A DNA stretch of 64,000 bases from Palsa-1150 sp036490515. Lineage in GTDB: Bacteria > Myxococcota_A > Polyangia > Polyangiales > Polyangiaceae. Under the pieces are notes generated by a model that made no database searches, was not told where the DNA came from, and saw nothing but the letters and a program-made list of their open reading frames with translations. This document shows, piece after piece, positions 18,993 through 28,852 of this stretch (position 1 is the stretch's first letter; each line of letters begins with the position of its first letter). The stretch spans positions 392,031-456,030 of the forward strand of contig DASXDU010000047.1 of assembly GCA_036490515.1 (NCBI GenBank). Reading direction: 5' to 3'. The position numbers were made by a program, and so were the translations under genes.

Positions 18993-20135
18993 TCAGAAGC
19001 GCAGGCGCTCGTCGGGGCCGGCCCAGCCGAGCGACACGCTGAGCAGCGGGGACTGCTCGCTCGCGAGCTGGCTGAGGCTCACGTTGATCGCGACGGGGCG
19101 CGCGCGCTGGTTCCGGTTCTCACGATGGACCATGTCGCGGACCATCTTGCGCTGCTCGTCGTTCATCGAGTCGGACTCGAACTGGTCCTCGGTCGGGCCG
19201 GTGTCGTCGGGCTCGTTCGAAGGAGGCAGGAACGCCGTCGCCATGACGGTCGCCATCTGGCCGCCTCCGGGCTTCGACGCGAGCGCGAACCGCACGTAGC
19301 CGCAGCCCGTCTCGGAGGAGCCGCCGCTCGGCATCTGCGCCACGAGGCGCGTCGCGGTGCTCTGGAGCTGCTTCATCTGCGCGGTGCGATCCTCCTCCGA
19401 CCCGGGCTGGGGGAGCTCGGGGTTCGTGACGAGGAAGATCGACTGCCCCTTGTCGTCACGCGCCGCGAAGATGCCGATGTCGTTGGGACCGCCCGCGACG
19501 CGGACCAGGCGCATGCTCGCCTTGGAGATGGTGCGCGTCCCGAGCGTCTGGAGGTCGATGAACGCGTCCTCGGTCTCCACCGTGACCGCGTCCTTCGTGG
19601 AGGCGAGCCGCTCGAGGTGCACCGTCTCGATGGTGTCCTTCGGCGGCGTCTTGTCGGCCGCCTGCGGCTTGGGCGGCCAGCGCCCGATGCGCTTGAGCCA
19701 CGCGATCTCCGTGGCCGTGGGCTTGGGCGGAACGTAGGGCTTCACGCGCGTGTAGAGGGTGAGCCGCTTCGAGAGCGACCCGCCCATCGTCAGGCAGGTG
19801 CGCGGGCCGGTGCCGTCGTCGGGCGTGTTGTTCACCGAGCCGTCGGCGACGAGATCCTGCGCCTCCTTCTCCGTCGAGAACACGTTGACGTAGTGGTAGC
19901 CCTGCTCCTCCTGCTGCTTTCGCTGCGCGAAGGGCGGGAGCGCCGCGTAGATGCCCTCGGCGTGCTCGGTGGCGGCGATCTTCTCGGGAGCGGCGGGCGT
20001 CTCCGCCTTCGCCGGCACGGCGATGACCGGCAGGCTGCTGAAGGCGATGGTGTCGGCCGAAGCGGTCTGCGGCGCCGAGACGACGACGCCGAGGAGGGCG
20101 GCGCCGGCCAGCGACGTGGCTACGAACGTTCTCAT
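18993..20135 (-). CDS. secreted hypothetical protein coupled to the propeller/cytochrome gene
   Basis: A 380-aa protein with a signal peptide (SLAGAALLGVVVSAPQTASA). It has no cofactor motif; the middle contains a Pro/Lys linker (KPYVPPKPTATEIAWLKRIGRWPPKP) and predicted beta-rich halves. Its ATG overlaps the stop of the upstream gene as ATGA (20132-20135), so the pair should be co-translated. The upstream gene carries two c-type haem motifs, so a periplasmic redox or surface partner role is inferred from context. I do not recognise the family. Confidence 0.7.
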   Translation of the reverse strand: MRTFVATSLAGAALLGVVVSAPQTASADTIAFSSLPVIAVPAKAETPAAPEKIAATEHAEGIYAALPPFAQRKQQEEQGYHYVNVFSTEKEAQDLVADGSVNNTPDDGTGPRTCLTMGGSLSKRLTLYTRVKPYVPPKPTATEIAWLKRIGRWPPKPQAADKTPPKDTIETVHLERLASTKDAVTVETEDAFIDLQTLGTRTISKASMRLVRVAGGPNDIGIFAARDDKGQSIFLVTNPELPQPGSEEDRTAQMKQLQSTATRLVAQMPSGGSSETGCGYVRFALASKPGGGQMATVMATAFLPPSNEPDDTGPTEDQFESDSMNDEQRKMVRDMVHRENRNQRARPVAINVSLSQLASEQSPLLSVSLGWAGPDERLRF

Positions 20136-22168
20136 AGGGTCCTCAGGTACGCCTCGAGCGCCTCGAGGTCGTCGTTGTTGAGCTGCGCGGTGTGGCCCAT
20201 CTTGCGATCGGCGTCGGTCAGGAGCTGGCGGAGCGTCTTGTAGCGGCCGTCGTGGAAGTACGGCCCGCTGCCGCCGACGTTCTTGAGCGAGGGCGTGTTG
20301 AACGACCCGCTGCGATCGTTGACGGTCTTGCTCTGCACGTCGTGCCGCTCGTTGTCCGTCTCGTAGTTGCCGGCGTGGCAGCTCGAGCAGCCGGCCGCCT
20401 GCGAGTGGAAGATCTCGCTGCCGCGCGCGACCTTCGCGGCCAGATCCGCCTTCGGCATCATGGCCGGAGGCGGGGTGAGCGACGACACGTAGTCCGCCAG
20501 GGCGTCGAGCTCCATCGAGCGGAGATCGCCGGTGCCCTTCAGGCGGTTGAACGTGATGCCCATGTGCTCCTTGAGCGTCTGCTCGGTGCCGCTCCACGAG
20601 AAGGGCGCCGTGTCGGCGACGCGGCCCGCGAGCATGATGCTGCGGCGCGGCCCGTTCGGCGTCGCCCAGGTGAGCGAGTCGTCGCGCCCGTCGGGGTGGC
20701 AGCTCGCGCACGCGCGGCCGTCGTGCGAGATGCGCTCGTCGCCCACCATGTGGAAGAGGACGCGCCCGAGCGCCAGCGAGACGTTGACGGGCTGCGTGGG
20801 CGCACTCATCGCGATGTGCGCGACGACCGGCTTGCCGGCCCCGTGGTCGTCGACGAGCTGCGCGCCGCCGAGGGGGATGACGTTGAGCACGCGCTCGAAC
20901 TGGGACCACACGACGGCGCGGTCCTTGTCGCCGTCGACCGCGATGCCGCTCGGGCCCGCCGCGACGTCCCAGCGGCGCACGGGCGCGCGCGCCGGGCTGA
21001 CCGCCAGCGCGTCGAAGGCGACGACGTCGTCGATGCCGTAGCAGCCGACGAGGAGCGTCTTGTGCTTGGCGTCGTACGCGGCCGACCGCGGCAGGATGCA
21101 CTCCTGGTGGTCGTGGCCCTGCGACGAGTTCTGGAGCTGGCGGCTGAGCGCCGACGGCGTCGTCAGGAGCGAGGGCATCATCACCTCGCCGTTGCCCTCG
21201 TCGAGGACGGCGACGTCGCCGACCTCGGTCTGGTCCTGGCGCGGACTGCCGTAGCCGGTGGGGCGCTCGTTCGGATCGCCCGGATCGACGAGCGCCTGCG
21301 GGATGAGGACGCGGCCCGCGGGACTCTCCGTCTTGGCGAGCGCGAAGCCCTGGCAGCTCGAGCCCTTGCCGTCGCCGCCGAACGTGTTGAAGCGCATCAC
21401 CGAGATGCTGTCGCCCAGCGTGCCGGACTTCGCGGCCGCCTTGAGGTTCTCGTCGGTGAAGTGCGTGGCGGTCGGGATGACCTGCTTGACCTTGAGGTCG
21501 ACCACGCTCACCTGGCCGCCGACGGCCTGCGCGACGAACGCCTTCGTCCCGTCGTCGGACACGACGACCGAGCGCGGCTCGCGCGGGAGCGCGACCTCCC
21601 AGGAGCGCGACATCGACGGGCTCTTCGCGTCGTAGCTCGTGAGCGCCTTGCCCCACGCCGACGTCACGAGGAGCGCCGAGTCGTCGGGCGTGACCGCGAC
21701 GCCGTAGGGCTCCGCGCCGGTGTCGAGCGAGCAGCGCGCGTCCATCGGCTGCGTCGCGTCGGCGCCCGGCTCGAGCACCTCGACCTGCGCCTTGTCGCGG
21801 ATGGCGACGACGAGGCGACCGTCGGCGAGGAACATGAGCTGCGAGGGCTTGCCGGGGAGCGGCGTCTTCGACACGTCCTTCGACGCGTCCACGTCGACGA
21901 CGTGGATGGCCGCGTCGTCCTCGTCCGCCACGTAGGCGAACGTCTTGCCGCCGAGGCGCGCGAGGGCGACGGTGGAACCCGCGCGGGGGAGCGACACGGG
22001 GACGGGCGCACGCGCAGCGTCGAGCACGCGGCCGCACCCGGTGTGGACGGGCGCGCGCGCCACGGGCGCGACGGGAGCGGGGGTGGCCCCACCGCACGCT
22101 GCGAGACACGCAGCGGCGAGGGACGCGGAGAGGGCGAGGACGGCGCTGTGGGGTCGAAGGGTTCGCAT
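20132..22168 (-). CDS. lipoprotein: N-terminal beta-propeller plus dihaem cytochrome c domain
   Basis: A 678-aa protein with lipobox (AAACLAACGG). Residues ~45-440 show YVTN-like blades (KTFAYVADEDDAAIHVVDVD, ALLVTSAWGKALTSYD, KAFVAQAVGGQVSVVDL). Residues ~460-678 have two c-type haem sites, CASCH and CSSCH, in a region like the MauG/cytochrome c peroxidase superfamily (GRACASCHPDGRDDSLTW; GSGPYFHDGRYKTLRQLL). It should be exported and haem-loaded in the periplasm. Whether it is a peroxidase, a MauG-like oxidase or only an electron carrier cannot be told. The next gene overlaps its stop by ATGA. Confidence 0.85.
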   Translation of the reverse strand: MRTLRPHSAVLALSASLAAACLAACGGATPAPVAPVARAPVHTGCGRVLDAARAPVPVSLPRAGSTVALARLGGKTFAYVADEDDAAIHVVDVDASKDVSKTPLPGKPSQLMFLADGRLVVAIRDKAQVEVLEPGADATQPMDARCSLDTGAEPYGVAVTPDDSALLVTSAWGKALTSYDAKSPSMSRSWEVALPREPRSVVVSDDGTKAFVAQAVGGQVSVVDLKVKQVIPTATHFTDENLKAAAKSGTLGDSISVMRFNTFGGDGKGSSCQGFALAKTESPAGRVLIPQALVDPGDPNERPTGYGSPRQDQTEVGDVAVLDEGNGEVMMPSLLTTPSALSRQLQNSSQGHDHQECILPRSAAYDAKHKTLLVGCYGIDDVVAFDALAVSPARAPVRRWDVAAGPSGIAVDGDKDRAVVWSQFERVLNVIPLGGAQLVDDHGAGKPVVAHIAMSAPTQPVNVSLALGRVLFHMVGDERISHDGRACASCHPDGRDDSLTWATPNGPRRSIMLAGRVADTAPFSWSGTEQTLKEHMGITFNRLKGTGDLRSMELDALADYVSSLTPPPAMMPKADLAAKVARGSEIFHSQAAGCSSCHAGNYETDNERHDVQSKTVNDRSGSFNTPSLKNVGGSGPYFHDGRYKTLRQLLTDADRKMGHTAQLNNDDLEALEAYLRTL

Positions 22169-22324
22169 GGTTGGGCTCGCGTTGGACGGAGGAGCGAACC
22201 TGACGATTCGATTCTCCCCCTCCGAATCGAGAGTACGGAGGGTACGTAAAAAGCTTCCCGGAACTCAAGAGACCGCTTTCGCGAGAGAAGTCGCGGGCTC
22301 GCACGGTTCCGGGCCCGCCGCGGG

Positions 22325-22939
22325 TCAGTTCCCGGGGGGCGGGACGTCCTCGACCTCGCCCGCGACGTCGACGACGGCGCCGGGCGGGATGCGGATGTCG
22401 GCGGTGACGACCGCGGTCTTCGGGGGGGTACGGCCCGGGAGGACCTCGTCCTGGCCGTAGCAGAGGAGGTGCAGGACGCCGCGCGACGGCCGCGTGACCT
22501 CGCCGTACTCGCCGTGCGCCGACTGGTACGAGAAGACGGCGGAGAGGAGCTTCGGGTCGGGGGGACTCGGCGAGAAGCCGGAAGCGAAGCTGCGCCGGCC
22601 GCACGAGACGTGCGCGGGTGTCCCACCGTCGGCGAAGAGCTCGAGGACGACGCTGCCCTGGGGCGACCCGTTGCGATCGGTGTGCTCGCGCAGGCCGCTC
22701 GTGCGCCAGTGGAGCCTCACGTGCCCGTCGTCGGCCGCGGCGGCGGGGGCGGGGGCGCCCGGGACGACGAGGACGACGAGAGGAAGGAGGAAGAGGAGGA
22801 CGCGCGCGAACCGCACTTCCTCGATGGTACGCGCCACGAGCCGCGACCGATTCCCGGCCGCTCTGGCCGGAGCACGCCTCCCGACGACGCCTCGCCCCCG
22901 CGGGCGACGGCGGGAGACGCTCGCGGGATCGACCCTCAC
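22325..22939 (-). CDS. secreted hypothetical protein
   Basis: Up to 204 codons. The frame opens with GTG at 22939, overlapping the crotonase stop as GTGA. However, the first ~40 residues are Arg-rich and the signal-like hydrophobic stretch (ARVLLFLLPLVVLVVPGAP) begins only later, so GTG at 22837 or 22816 may be the true start. The mature part is beta-rich with two Cys (HVSCGRRSFASGF; VLHLLCYGQDEVL) and ends PPPGN. No domain recognised. It probably sits in the periplasm or at the surface. Intergenic space of ~155 bp separates it from the cytochrome lipoprotein gene downstream. Confidence 0.5.
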   Translation of the reverse strand: MRVDPASVSRRRPRGRGVVGRRAPARAAGNRSRLVARTIEEVRFARVLLFLLPLVVLVVPGAPAPAAAADDGHVRLHWRTSGLREHTDRNGSPQGSVVLELFADGGTPAHVSCGRRSFASGFSPSPPDPKLLSAVFSYQSAHGEYGEVTRPSRGVLHLLCYGQDEVLPGRTPPKTAVVTADIRIPPGAVVDVAGEVEDVPPPGN

Positions 22940-23868
22940 GGCACCGACGTCTTCCTCCCCGCGTCACCGAACGGCCCGTCGCGCTCGAGGACGGCCTGCT
23001 TGAAGCCCGCCTCCATCGCGCGCTGCTGGAAGGCGTAGCCCTCCTTCGTGTGGCGCGCGACGCCGTCGAGCAGCGTCCCGAGCACCTGCGCCGCGGGGAG
23101 CCCCTGCGCGAGGATGGTCTGGTTCAGCTGGAGCTTCATCATGACGAGCTGATTCACGGGGACGCGCGCGATGCGCTCGACGAGCGCCTCGGTCACCTCG
23201 TCGAGCTGCGCGCGCGGCGGCGCCTCGGCGGCGAGACCCCACTCGACGGCCTGGGTGCCCGAGATGCTGTCGCCCGTGAAGAGGAGGCGCTTCGCCCGCG
23301 CGACCCCGACGCGGTACGTCCAGAGCGCGGTCGTCGGAACGCCCCACACGCGCGCCGGCGGGTAGCCGATCTTCGCTACGTCCTCGACGACGAGGAGGTC
23401 CGAGCAGAGCGCCATGTCGGTGCCGCCCGCGACGCAGAAGCCGTGCACCTTGCAGACGACCGGCTTGTTCGCGAAGAAGAGCGACATGAAGCCGCGCACG
23501 TTGCGGCTCATCATCGCGTAGTCGACCGTGGGGTCCCACGTCTCGCCGGGGGTGTGGTTCTTCGCCTGGACGAGCGGGTCCATGGGCGAACCGTGCCAGA
23601 ACGCGGGCGCGGGCGCGGGCGCGTCTCCGGATACGCTTCGCATGTTCTGCTCGGCGCTCGCGACGAGGTCGTACCCGCCGCAGAAGCCCGCACCGTTGCC
23701 CGCGAGCACGATCACGTGGACGGCGGGATCGAGATCGGCCCGCTCGACGCAGTCGGCGAGCTCGCGCGGCATCGCGAAGGTGATGCCGTTGCCGCGCGCG
23801 GGGCGGTTCAGCGTGATGCGCGCGACGCGCCCCGTGACCTCGTAGGTCATCGTCTCGAGCGTGAGCAT
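22936..23868 (-). CDS. enoyl-CoA hydratase/isomerase family protein (crotonase)
   Basis: A 310-aa crotonase-fold protein. Family features: NRPARGNGITFAMPRELADCVERADLD, the oxyanion-hole segment VIVLAGNGAGFCGGYDL, and the second oxyanion region KPVVCKVHGFCVAGGTDMALCSDLLVVED. ATG 23868 is supported by GGAGG five bases upstream. Crotonases hydrate or isomerise acyl-CoA thioesters, but this branch has a longer insertion (~residues 75-110) and an unusual spacing, and neither classic catalytic Glu is obvious, so the reaction is not assigned. It is divergent from the FEN-like nuclease gene, starting 64 bp away. Confidence 0.85.
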   Translation of the reverse strand: MLTLETMTYEVTGRVARITLNRPARGNGITFAMPRELADCVERADLDPAVHVIVLAGNGAGFCGGYDLVASAEQNMRSVSGDAPAPAPAFWHGSPMDPLVQAKNHTPGETWDPTVDYAMMSRNVRGFMSLFFANKPVVCKVHGFCVAGGTDMALCSDLLVVEDVAKIGYPPARVWGVPTTALWTYRVGVARAKRLLFTGDSISGTQAVEWGLAAEAPPRAQLDEVTEALVERIARVPVNQLVMMKLQLNQTILAQGLPAAQVLGTLLDGVARHTKEGYAFQQRAMEAGFKQAVLERDGPFGDAGRKTSVP

Positions 23869-23932
23869 GGGAGCCTCCAGGACCGGAGCTAAGCCCGACG
23901 CCGCGAGCCGTGTCGAGTACCATCGGCTCCCC

Positions 23933-24790
23933 ATGCGCCTCCACGTCGTCGACGGAACGTACGAGCTATTCCGGGCGCACTTCTCGAAGCGCCCCGACCG
24001 CGAGAACAAGGCGACCGTCGGCCTCGCCGCGAACATGCTCGCGCTCCTCCACGACGAGCACGAGGCCGTCACGCACGTCGCGATCGCGTTCGACAACCCG
24101 ATCCGTTCGGTGCGAAACGACTGGTACGACGGCTACAAGACCGACGAGGGCGTCGACCCCGTGCTCCTCGCGCAGTTCGACCTGGCCGAGGAGGCCGTAC
24201 GCGCGATCGGGATGACGGTGTGGTCGATGAAGGAGTACGAGGCGGACGACGCCCTCGCGACGGCGGCGGCGCGGTGGCAGGCCGAGGTCGAGCAGGTGCG
24301 CATCCTCACGCCGGACAAGGACCTCGGGCAGAGCGTGCGCGGGACGCGCGTCGTCCAGGTGGACCGCGTCCGCAACGCGCTCATCGACGAGGACGAGGTG
24401 ATGAAGCGCCGCGGCGTCCGGCCCGCGAGCATCCCCGACTGGCTCGCGCTCGTCGGCGACACCGCCGACGGCATCCCGGGCATCCCCGGCTACGGCGAGC
24501 GGACGGCCGCCGCGGTGCTCCGCGCGTTCGACCACGTCGAGAAGATCCCGCTCGACGCCGCCCACTGGCCGCCCGACGTCCGCGGCGCCCCGCGCCTCGT
24601 CGCCGCGCTGAAGGACCAGATGGAGGACGCGCTCCTCTACCGCAAGCTCGCGACGCTCATCGACGACGTCCCCCTGCAAGAGTCCCTGAACGACCTCGCC
24701 TGGCGCGGAGTCCCCCGCGCGATGTTCGCCCGCTGGTGCGACGCCATGAAGGTGAACGACCTGCGCGACCGCCCCACCCGCTGGGGGTGA
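23933..24790 (+). CDS. stand-alone 5'-3' exonuclease (FEN/PIN-like)
   Basis: A 285-aa protein related to the 5'-nuclease domain of DNA polymerase I and phage T5 FEN: MRLHVVDGTYELFRAHF gives the first metal Asp, KEYEADDALATAAARW the acidic cluster, RILTPDKDLGQSV more metal ligands, and LVGDTADGIPGIPGYGERTAAAVL the helix-3-turn-helix DNA-binding loop. Such enzymes cut flaps and 5' ends during replication and repair. ATG 23933 is placed exactly before the conserved strand. It is free-standing, not fused to a polymerase, and monocistronic. Confidence 0.92.
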   Translation: MRLHVVDGTYELFRAHFSKRPDRENKATVGLAANMLALLHDEHEAVTHVAIAFDNPIRSVRNDWYDGYKTDEGVDPVLLAQFDLAEEAVRAIGMTVWSMKEYEADDALATAAARWQAEVEQVRILTPDKDLGQSVRGTRVVQVDRVRNALIDEDEVMKRRGVRPASIPDWLALVGDTADGIPGIPGYGERTAAAVLRAFDHVEKIPLDAAHWPPDVRGAPRLVAALKDQMEDALLYRKLATLIDDVPLQESLNDLAWRGVPRAMFARWCDAMKVNDLRDRPTRWG

Positions 24791-24808
24791 ACGCGCGGCG
24801 TCGCGAGG

Positions 24809-25348
24809 CTACGTCCCCTTCGGCGCGCCGCCAGCCCCGCTCGTGGTCCCCTCCCCTTTCGGTGCCGTCGCCGGCCGGGGCGCGAGCGCTCTCTCCGCGT
24901 CTTCCACCGAGAGACCCACCTCCCTCGCCCGCTTGAAGACCGCGTGAAGCCACGGGCGCACGGCGCCCGGTGCGCTCGCCGTGGCCTCCACCGCCGCGAG
25001 GACCACGACGTCGACGAGATCCGCGGGGCGGAGGAGCGGAGGGGGCGGAGGAGGAGGCGGTGGTGGAGGCGGCGGCGGCGGGGGCGGATGCTCGATTCCG
25101 AGCGAGAGGAGCGTCTGCCCCGCATGATTGGCCGCCTCCTCCGCGAGGTCCCTCGACACGGGATGGAGCAACCGCGCGAGCACCTCGAGCTGATGCACCG
25201 AGGGTTGCGCGCGCCCTGCGTCCCATCGAGCGGCAGACCGGTGCGAGCTGCCGATGGCGGGTCCGAACTCGCGCTGGGTCATCGAAAGCGCGCTCCGGGC
25301 CTCCCCGAGGATGACCCGGAGGGGCCGCACGTTCCTGGTGACGAACAT
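24809..25348 (-). CDS. HTH protein with long poly-proline tract
   Basis: A 179-aa protein. Residues ~8-65 form an XRE/Cro-like helix-turn-helix (LRVILGEARSALSMTQREFGPAIGSSHRSAARWDAGRAQPSVHQLEVLARLL). Residues ~88-104 are an unbroken run of 17 prolines, followed by a helical domain and a Gly/Ala/Thr tail. The start at 25348 (ATG, FVTRNVRPL) is chosen because it precedes the HTH; the frame continues upstream without a better start. Likely a DNA-binding regulator whose two domains are separated by a rigid proline rod. Directly upstream of its start lies the 21-bp repeat array at 25437-25814. Confidence 0.72.
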   Translation of the reverse strand: MFVTRNVRPLRVILGEARSALSMTQREFGPAIGSSHRSAARWDAGRAQPSVHQLEVLARLLHPVSRDLAEEAANHAGQTLLSLGIEHPPPPPPPPPPPPPPPPPLLRPADLVDVVVLAAVEATASAPGAVRPWLHAVFKRAREVGLSVEDAERALAPRPATAPKGEGTTSGAGGAPKGT

Positions 25349-25436
25349 GAGGCCGAGACTGGCAAACGGAATCGCGCGGCGCAAGCCATTCACGGGCCCG
25401 ATGGCACACCAAGCGTGCCTTCCGCGCGATTTCAAG

Positions 25437-25814
25437 TCGATGATGGCTCATTGCGCTTCGATGATGGCTCCTCGGGGACCGCGCGTGCCGCCAGGTGAAG
25501 AGCCTACTGGCAAGAGAACCGTGGTACGCGGCATCCCCATCGAGGACCGCGGAGCCGCCAACGTCCGCCAGGAGGCCACCTTTCGCTCGTCATTCGCCTG
25601 GGTCGACGCCATTGGCTCACGCTGCGGGTCTCGGTTCGCCACGCTCGTCGTCCGACATGCCAGTTGCACCCGTTCCTCGTGACCAGCCGTCCCAGGCCAC
25701 GCCACCGCCGTTCCTTCGGGCGATTCGATCGAGCATCGATCCGCCAGGAGCGAAGGGTGAACCGCCAGGATCGACGATGAATCGCGATTGCGCTTTGATC
25801 GACGCGCCACCACC
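25437..25814. repeat. degenerate 21-bp tandem array (about 18 units)
   Basis: Cutting the sequence every 21 bases from 25437 aligns recurring bases in the same column. The first two units start with the same 13 bases (TCGATGATGGCTC at 25437 and 25458). From unit 7 (25563) onward GCCA (or GCCT) falls at unit positions 13-16 in units starting at 25563, 25584, 25626, 25647, 25689, 25731, 25752 and 25794. Units are strongly diverged but register is kept. The array fills the gap between the HTH gene and the end of the Rieske gene, and no convincing gene lies in it. On the minus strand the repeat would read as Trp-Arg heptads, but with no plausible start signal. Confidence 0.65.
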
Positions 25815-25838
25815 GAGCGGCGGAGCGCCTGCCTCCTC

Positions 25839-26912
25839 CTACCCGGCGAGGGTCGCCAGCATGCGGTGGAAGTGGTGCACGCCGGTCTCGCGTGTCGGCG
25901 AGTACCGGCCGGACCGGTAGCGCCTCGAGCGCACGCCCCGCTGGACGGCCTCGACGATGGCCTCGTCCTCCATCTCGACGGCGTGGAGGTCGGCGCCCGC
26001 GCCGACGGCGAGGCGCGAAGGATCGCGGACGTACGTGAGGAAGGAGATGCGCGTGCGGTCGACGGCCAGCGGACGCACGGCGTTGACCGAGATGCCCCAC
26101 GGGTAGAAGTTGAGCATCGTCGCGGGGAAGAGGAACGCGTAGTACGCGGCGACGCCGCCCTCGAATGCGTCCTCGCCCGGCTTCGCGCGGCCGACCTGGA
26201 GGGTGCCCCACGGGTGGAGCTCCGTCTCGTACGAGCCGTAGTCGACGACGGACGCGAGGCCGGCGTGGACGAACGGGATGTGGAAGCCCTCGGAGTAGTT
26301 GTCGACGTAGAGCATCCAGTTCGCGGCGAGCTCGTAGTCGCGCGACCGCTCGGGGGCGAACGTCGTCGGGCCGAGCGCCGCGGCGGGGAGGCGCGCGCGG
26401 AGCGGGGCGACGAGGTCGTCGAAGGGCATCGCCGGATTGACCGCCGTGAAGAGGAAGCGCTCGAGGCGGCCGAGCGGGACGCGCGCGAGATCGTCGGCCG
26501 CGGACGGGAACCCCTCGACGCCGTCGAACTCGGGCATCGAAAGGAACCGCCCGTCGAGCGCGAAGCGGCGCCCGTGATAGCGGCACCGCAGGCCCTGGCG
26601 TGCTCCCTGCCCGCCCTGGAGCTGGCCGGGCTCGGTCACGACGAGGTTCCCCCGGTGCGTGCACACGTTCGCGAGCGCGTGAAGTCCGGTGGTGTCGCGC
26701 GTGAGGACGACGGGCTCGTCGAGGCACCGGTCGAGCAGCGTGCAGGGGCGCACGTCGCCGGCGTTCGCGAGGTCCTCGGCGTCGCCGACGAGGTGCCAGG
26801 TGCGCGCGAGGACGCGGTCGCGGATGCGCTCGAACCAGGCGGGGCTCGTGTACGCCTCCCCGGGCAGCGAGCACGCGCGTCGGATGTCCGGATCGATCGA
26901 GAAGGAGGTCAC
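25839..26912 (-). CDS. Rieske-type aromatic-ring-hydroxylating/quaternary-amine oxygenase, alpha subunit
   Basis: A 357-aa protein. The N-terminal Rieske domain has CTHRGN and CRYHGRRF, the C-x-H ... C-x2-H ligands of the 2Fe-2S cluster. The C-terminal catalytic domain has DNYSEGFHIPFVH, supplying the two His ligands of the mononuclear iron. It most resembles the choline/carnitine/stachydrine monooxygenase branch. GTG 26912 (TSFSIDPDIRRA) is chosen because family members start with this segment; the frame upstream is not conserved-looking. A ferredoxin reductase partner is not adjacent. The substrate is unknown. Confidence 0.87.
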   Translation of the reverse strand: MTSFSIDPDIRRACSLPGEAYTSPAWFERIRDRVLARTWHLVGDAEDLANAGDVRPCTLLDRCLDEPVVLTRDTTGLHALANVCTHRGNLVVTEPGQLQGGQGARQGLRCRYHGRRFALDGRFLSMPEFDGVEGFPSAADDLARVPLGRLERFLFTAVNPAMPFDDLVAPLRARLPAAALGPTTFAPERSRDYELAANWMLYVDNYSEGFHIPFVHAGLASVVDYGSYETELHPWGTLQVGRAKPGEDAFEGGVAAYYAFLFPATMLNFYPWGISVNAVRPLAVDRTRISFLTYVRDPSRLAVGAGADLHAVEMEDEAIVEAVQRGVRSRRYRSGRYSPTRETGVHHFHRMLATLAG

Positions 26913-26983
26913 GGGCAGGTCGAAGCTCGTCTCGGATGCCAGTGGGATGCCCCGAAGGTACCCTTGCTCGAGGCGGATTGGCG

Positions 26984-27433
26984 GTGGTGATCGATCCCGG
27001 CACGGGCTCACTCGCTCTCGCGGCCGGGCGCATCGACGCCGCGACGAGCCGCGCCGACTTGCGAGCGATGCCCGTGGCTGCGGGCGCCCGGTGGGACGAC
27101 ATGCACACGGGGTGGGTGCACGTGGAGCTCGCCGACGCGACCGGCACCGCCACCTTCGCCGTGCGCCTGCTCTTCGAAGGCGAGCGGCTCGACGGATACA
27201 GAATGTGGATGCTCGATCCGCGCTTCGGCACCTCGTGGGACGACTGGTCCGAAGAGAAGCAGCGCGCGCAGCAGGATGCGCACGACGCGTGGCTGATCGG
27301 GCTCCTGGGCCCGGGCACGCGCAGGCCCACCCCCGGCGGCCCCGAGCTCGCGTACTCGCTCCCCTGGGGGGAGGTGTGGTCCGCCTACGACCCGCGATCG
27401 GGAAGCTCGACGATCGGCGTTCGCTTCCGCTGA
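26984..27433 (+). CDS. hypothetical protein
   Basis: A protein of about 149 aa. GTG 26984 is chosen because GAGG lies ten bases upstream; ATG 26936 in the same frame is an alternative. It shows beta-rich stretches with Trp (GARWDDMHTGWVHVELADATGTATFAVRLLFEG, RMWMLDPRFGTSWDDWSEEKQRAQQDAHDAWLI) and ends STIGVRFR. There is no signal peptide or known motif. The pattern W-D-D-W and the charged helix suggest a small soluble protein. Divergent from the Rieske gene, 71 bp between starts. Family unknown to me. Confidence 0.5.
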   Translation: MVIDPGTGSLALAAGRIDAATSRADLRAMPVAAGARWDDMHTGWVHVELADATGTATFAVRLLFEGERLDGYRMWMLDPRFGTSWDDWSEEKQRAQQDAHDAWLIGLLGPGTRRPTPGGPELAYSLPWGEVWSAYDPRSGSSTIGVRFR

Positions 27434-27559
27434 CACCAACGTTTTCCTCGGCACCGTCGAGCAACGCCCGCCGCCCCACGTCCGCCGGGCGCGTAGCTCA
27501 CCCGAGAGTGACGAAACCCGTTGACGCGAGGCCGGCCGCGGACCAGGCTCCGCGCGATC

Positions 27560-28848
<1,289 letters not shown>

Positions 28849-28852
<4 letters not shown>

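Noticed and set aside
25448..25813. Gene covering the 25.4-kb array on the minus strand
   Set aside because: It has no ribosome-binding site, no domain, and its openness follows from the 21-bp period being a multiple of three.
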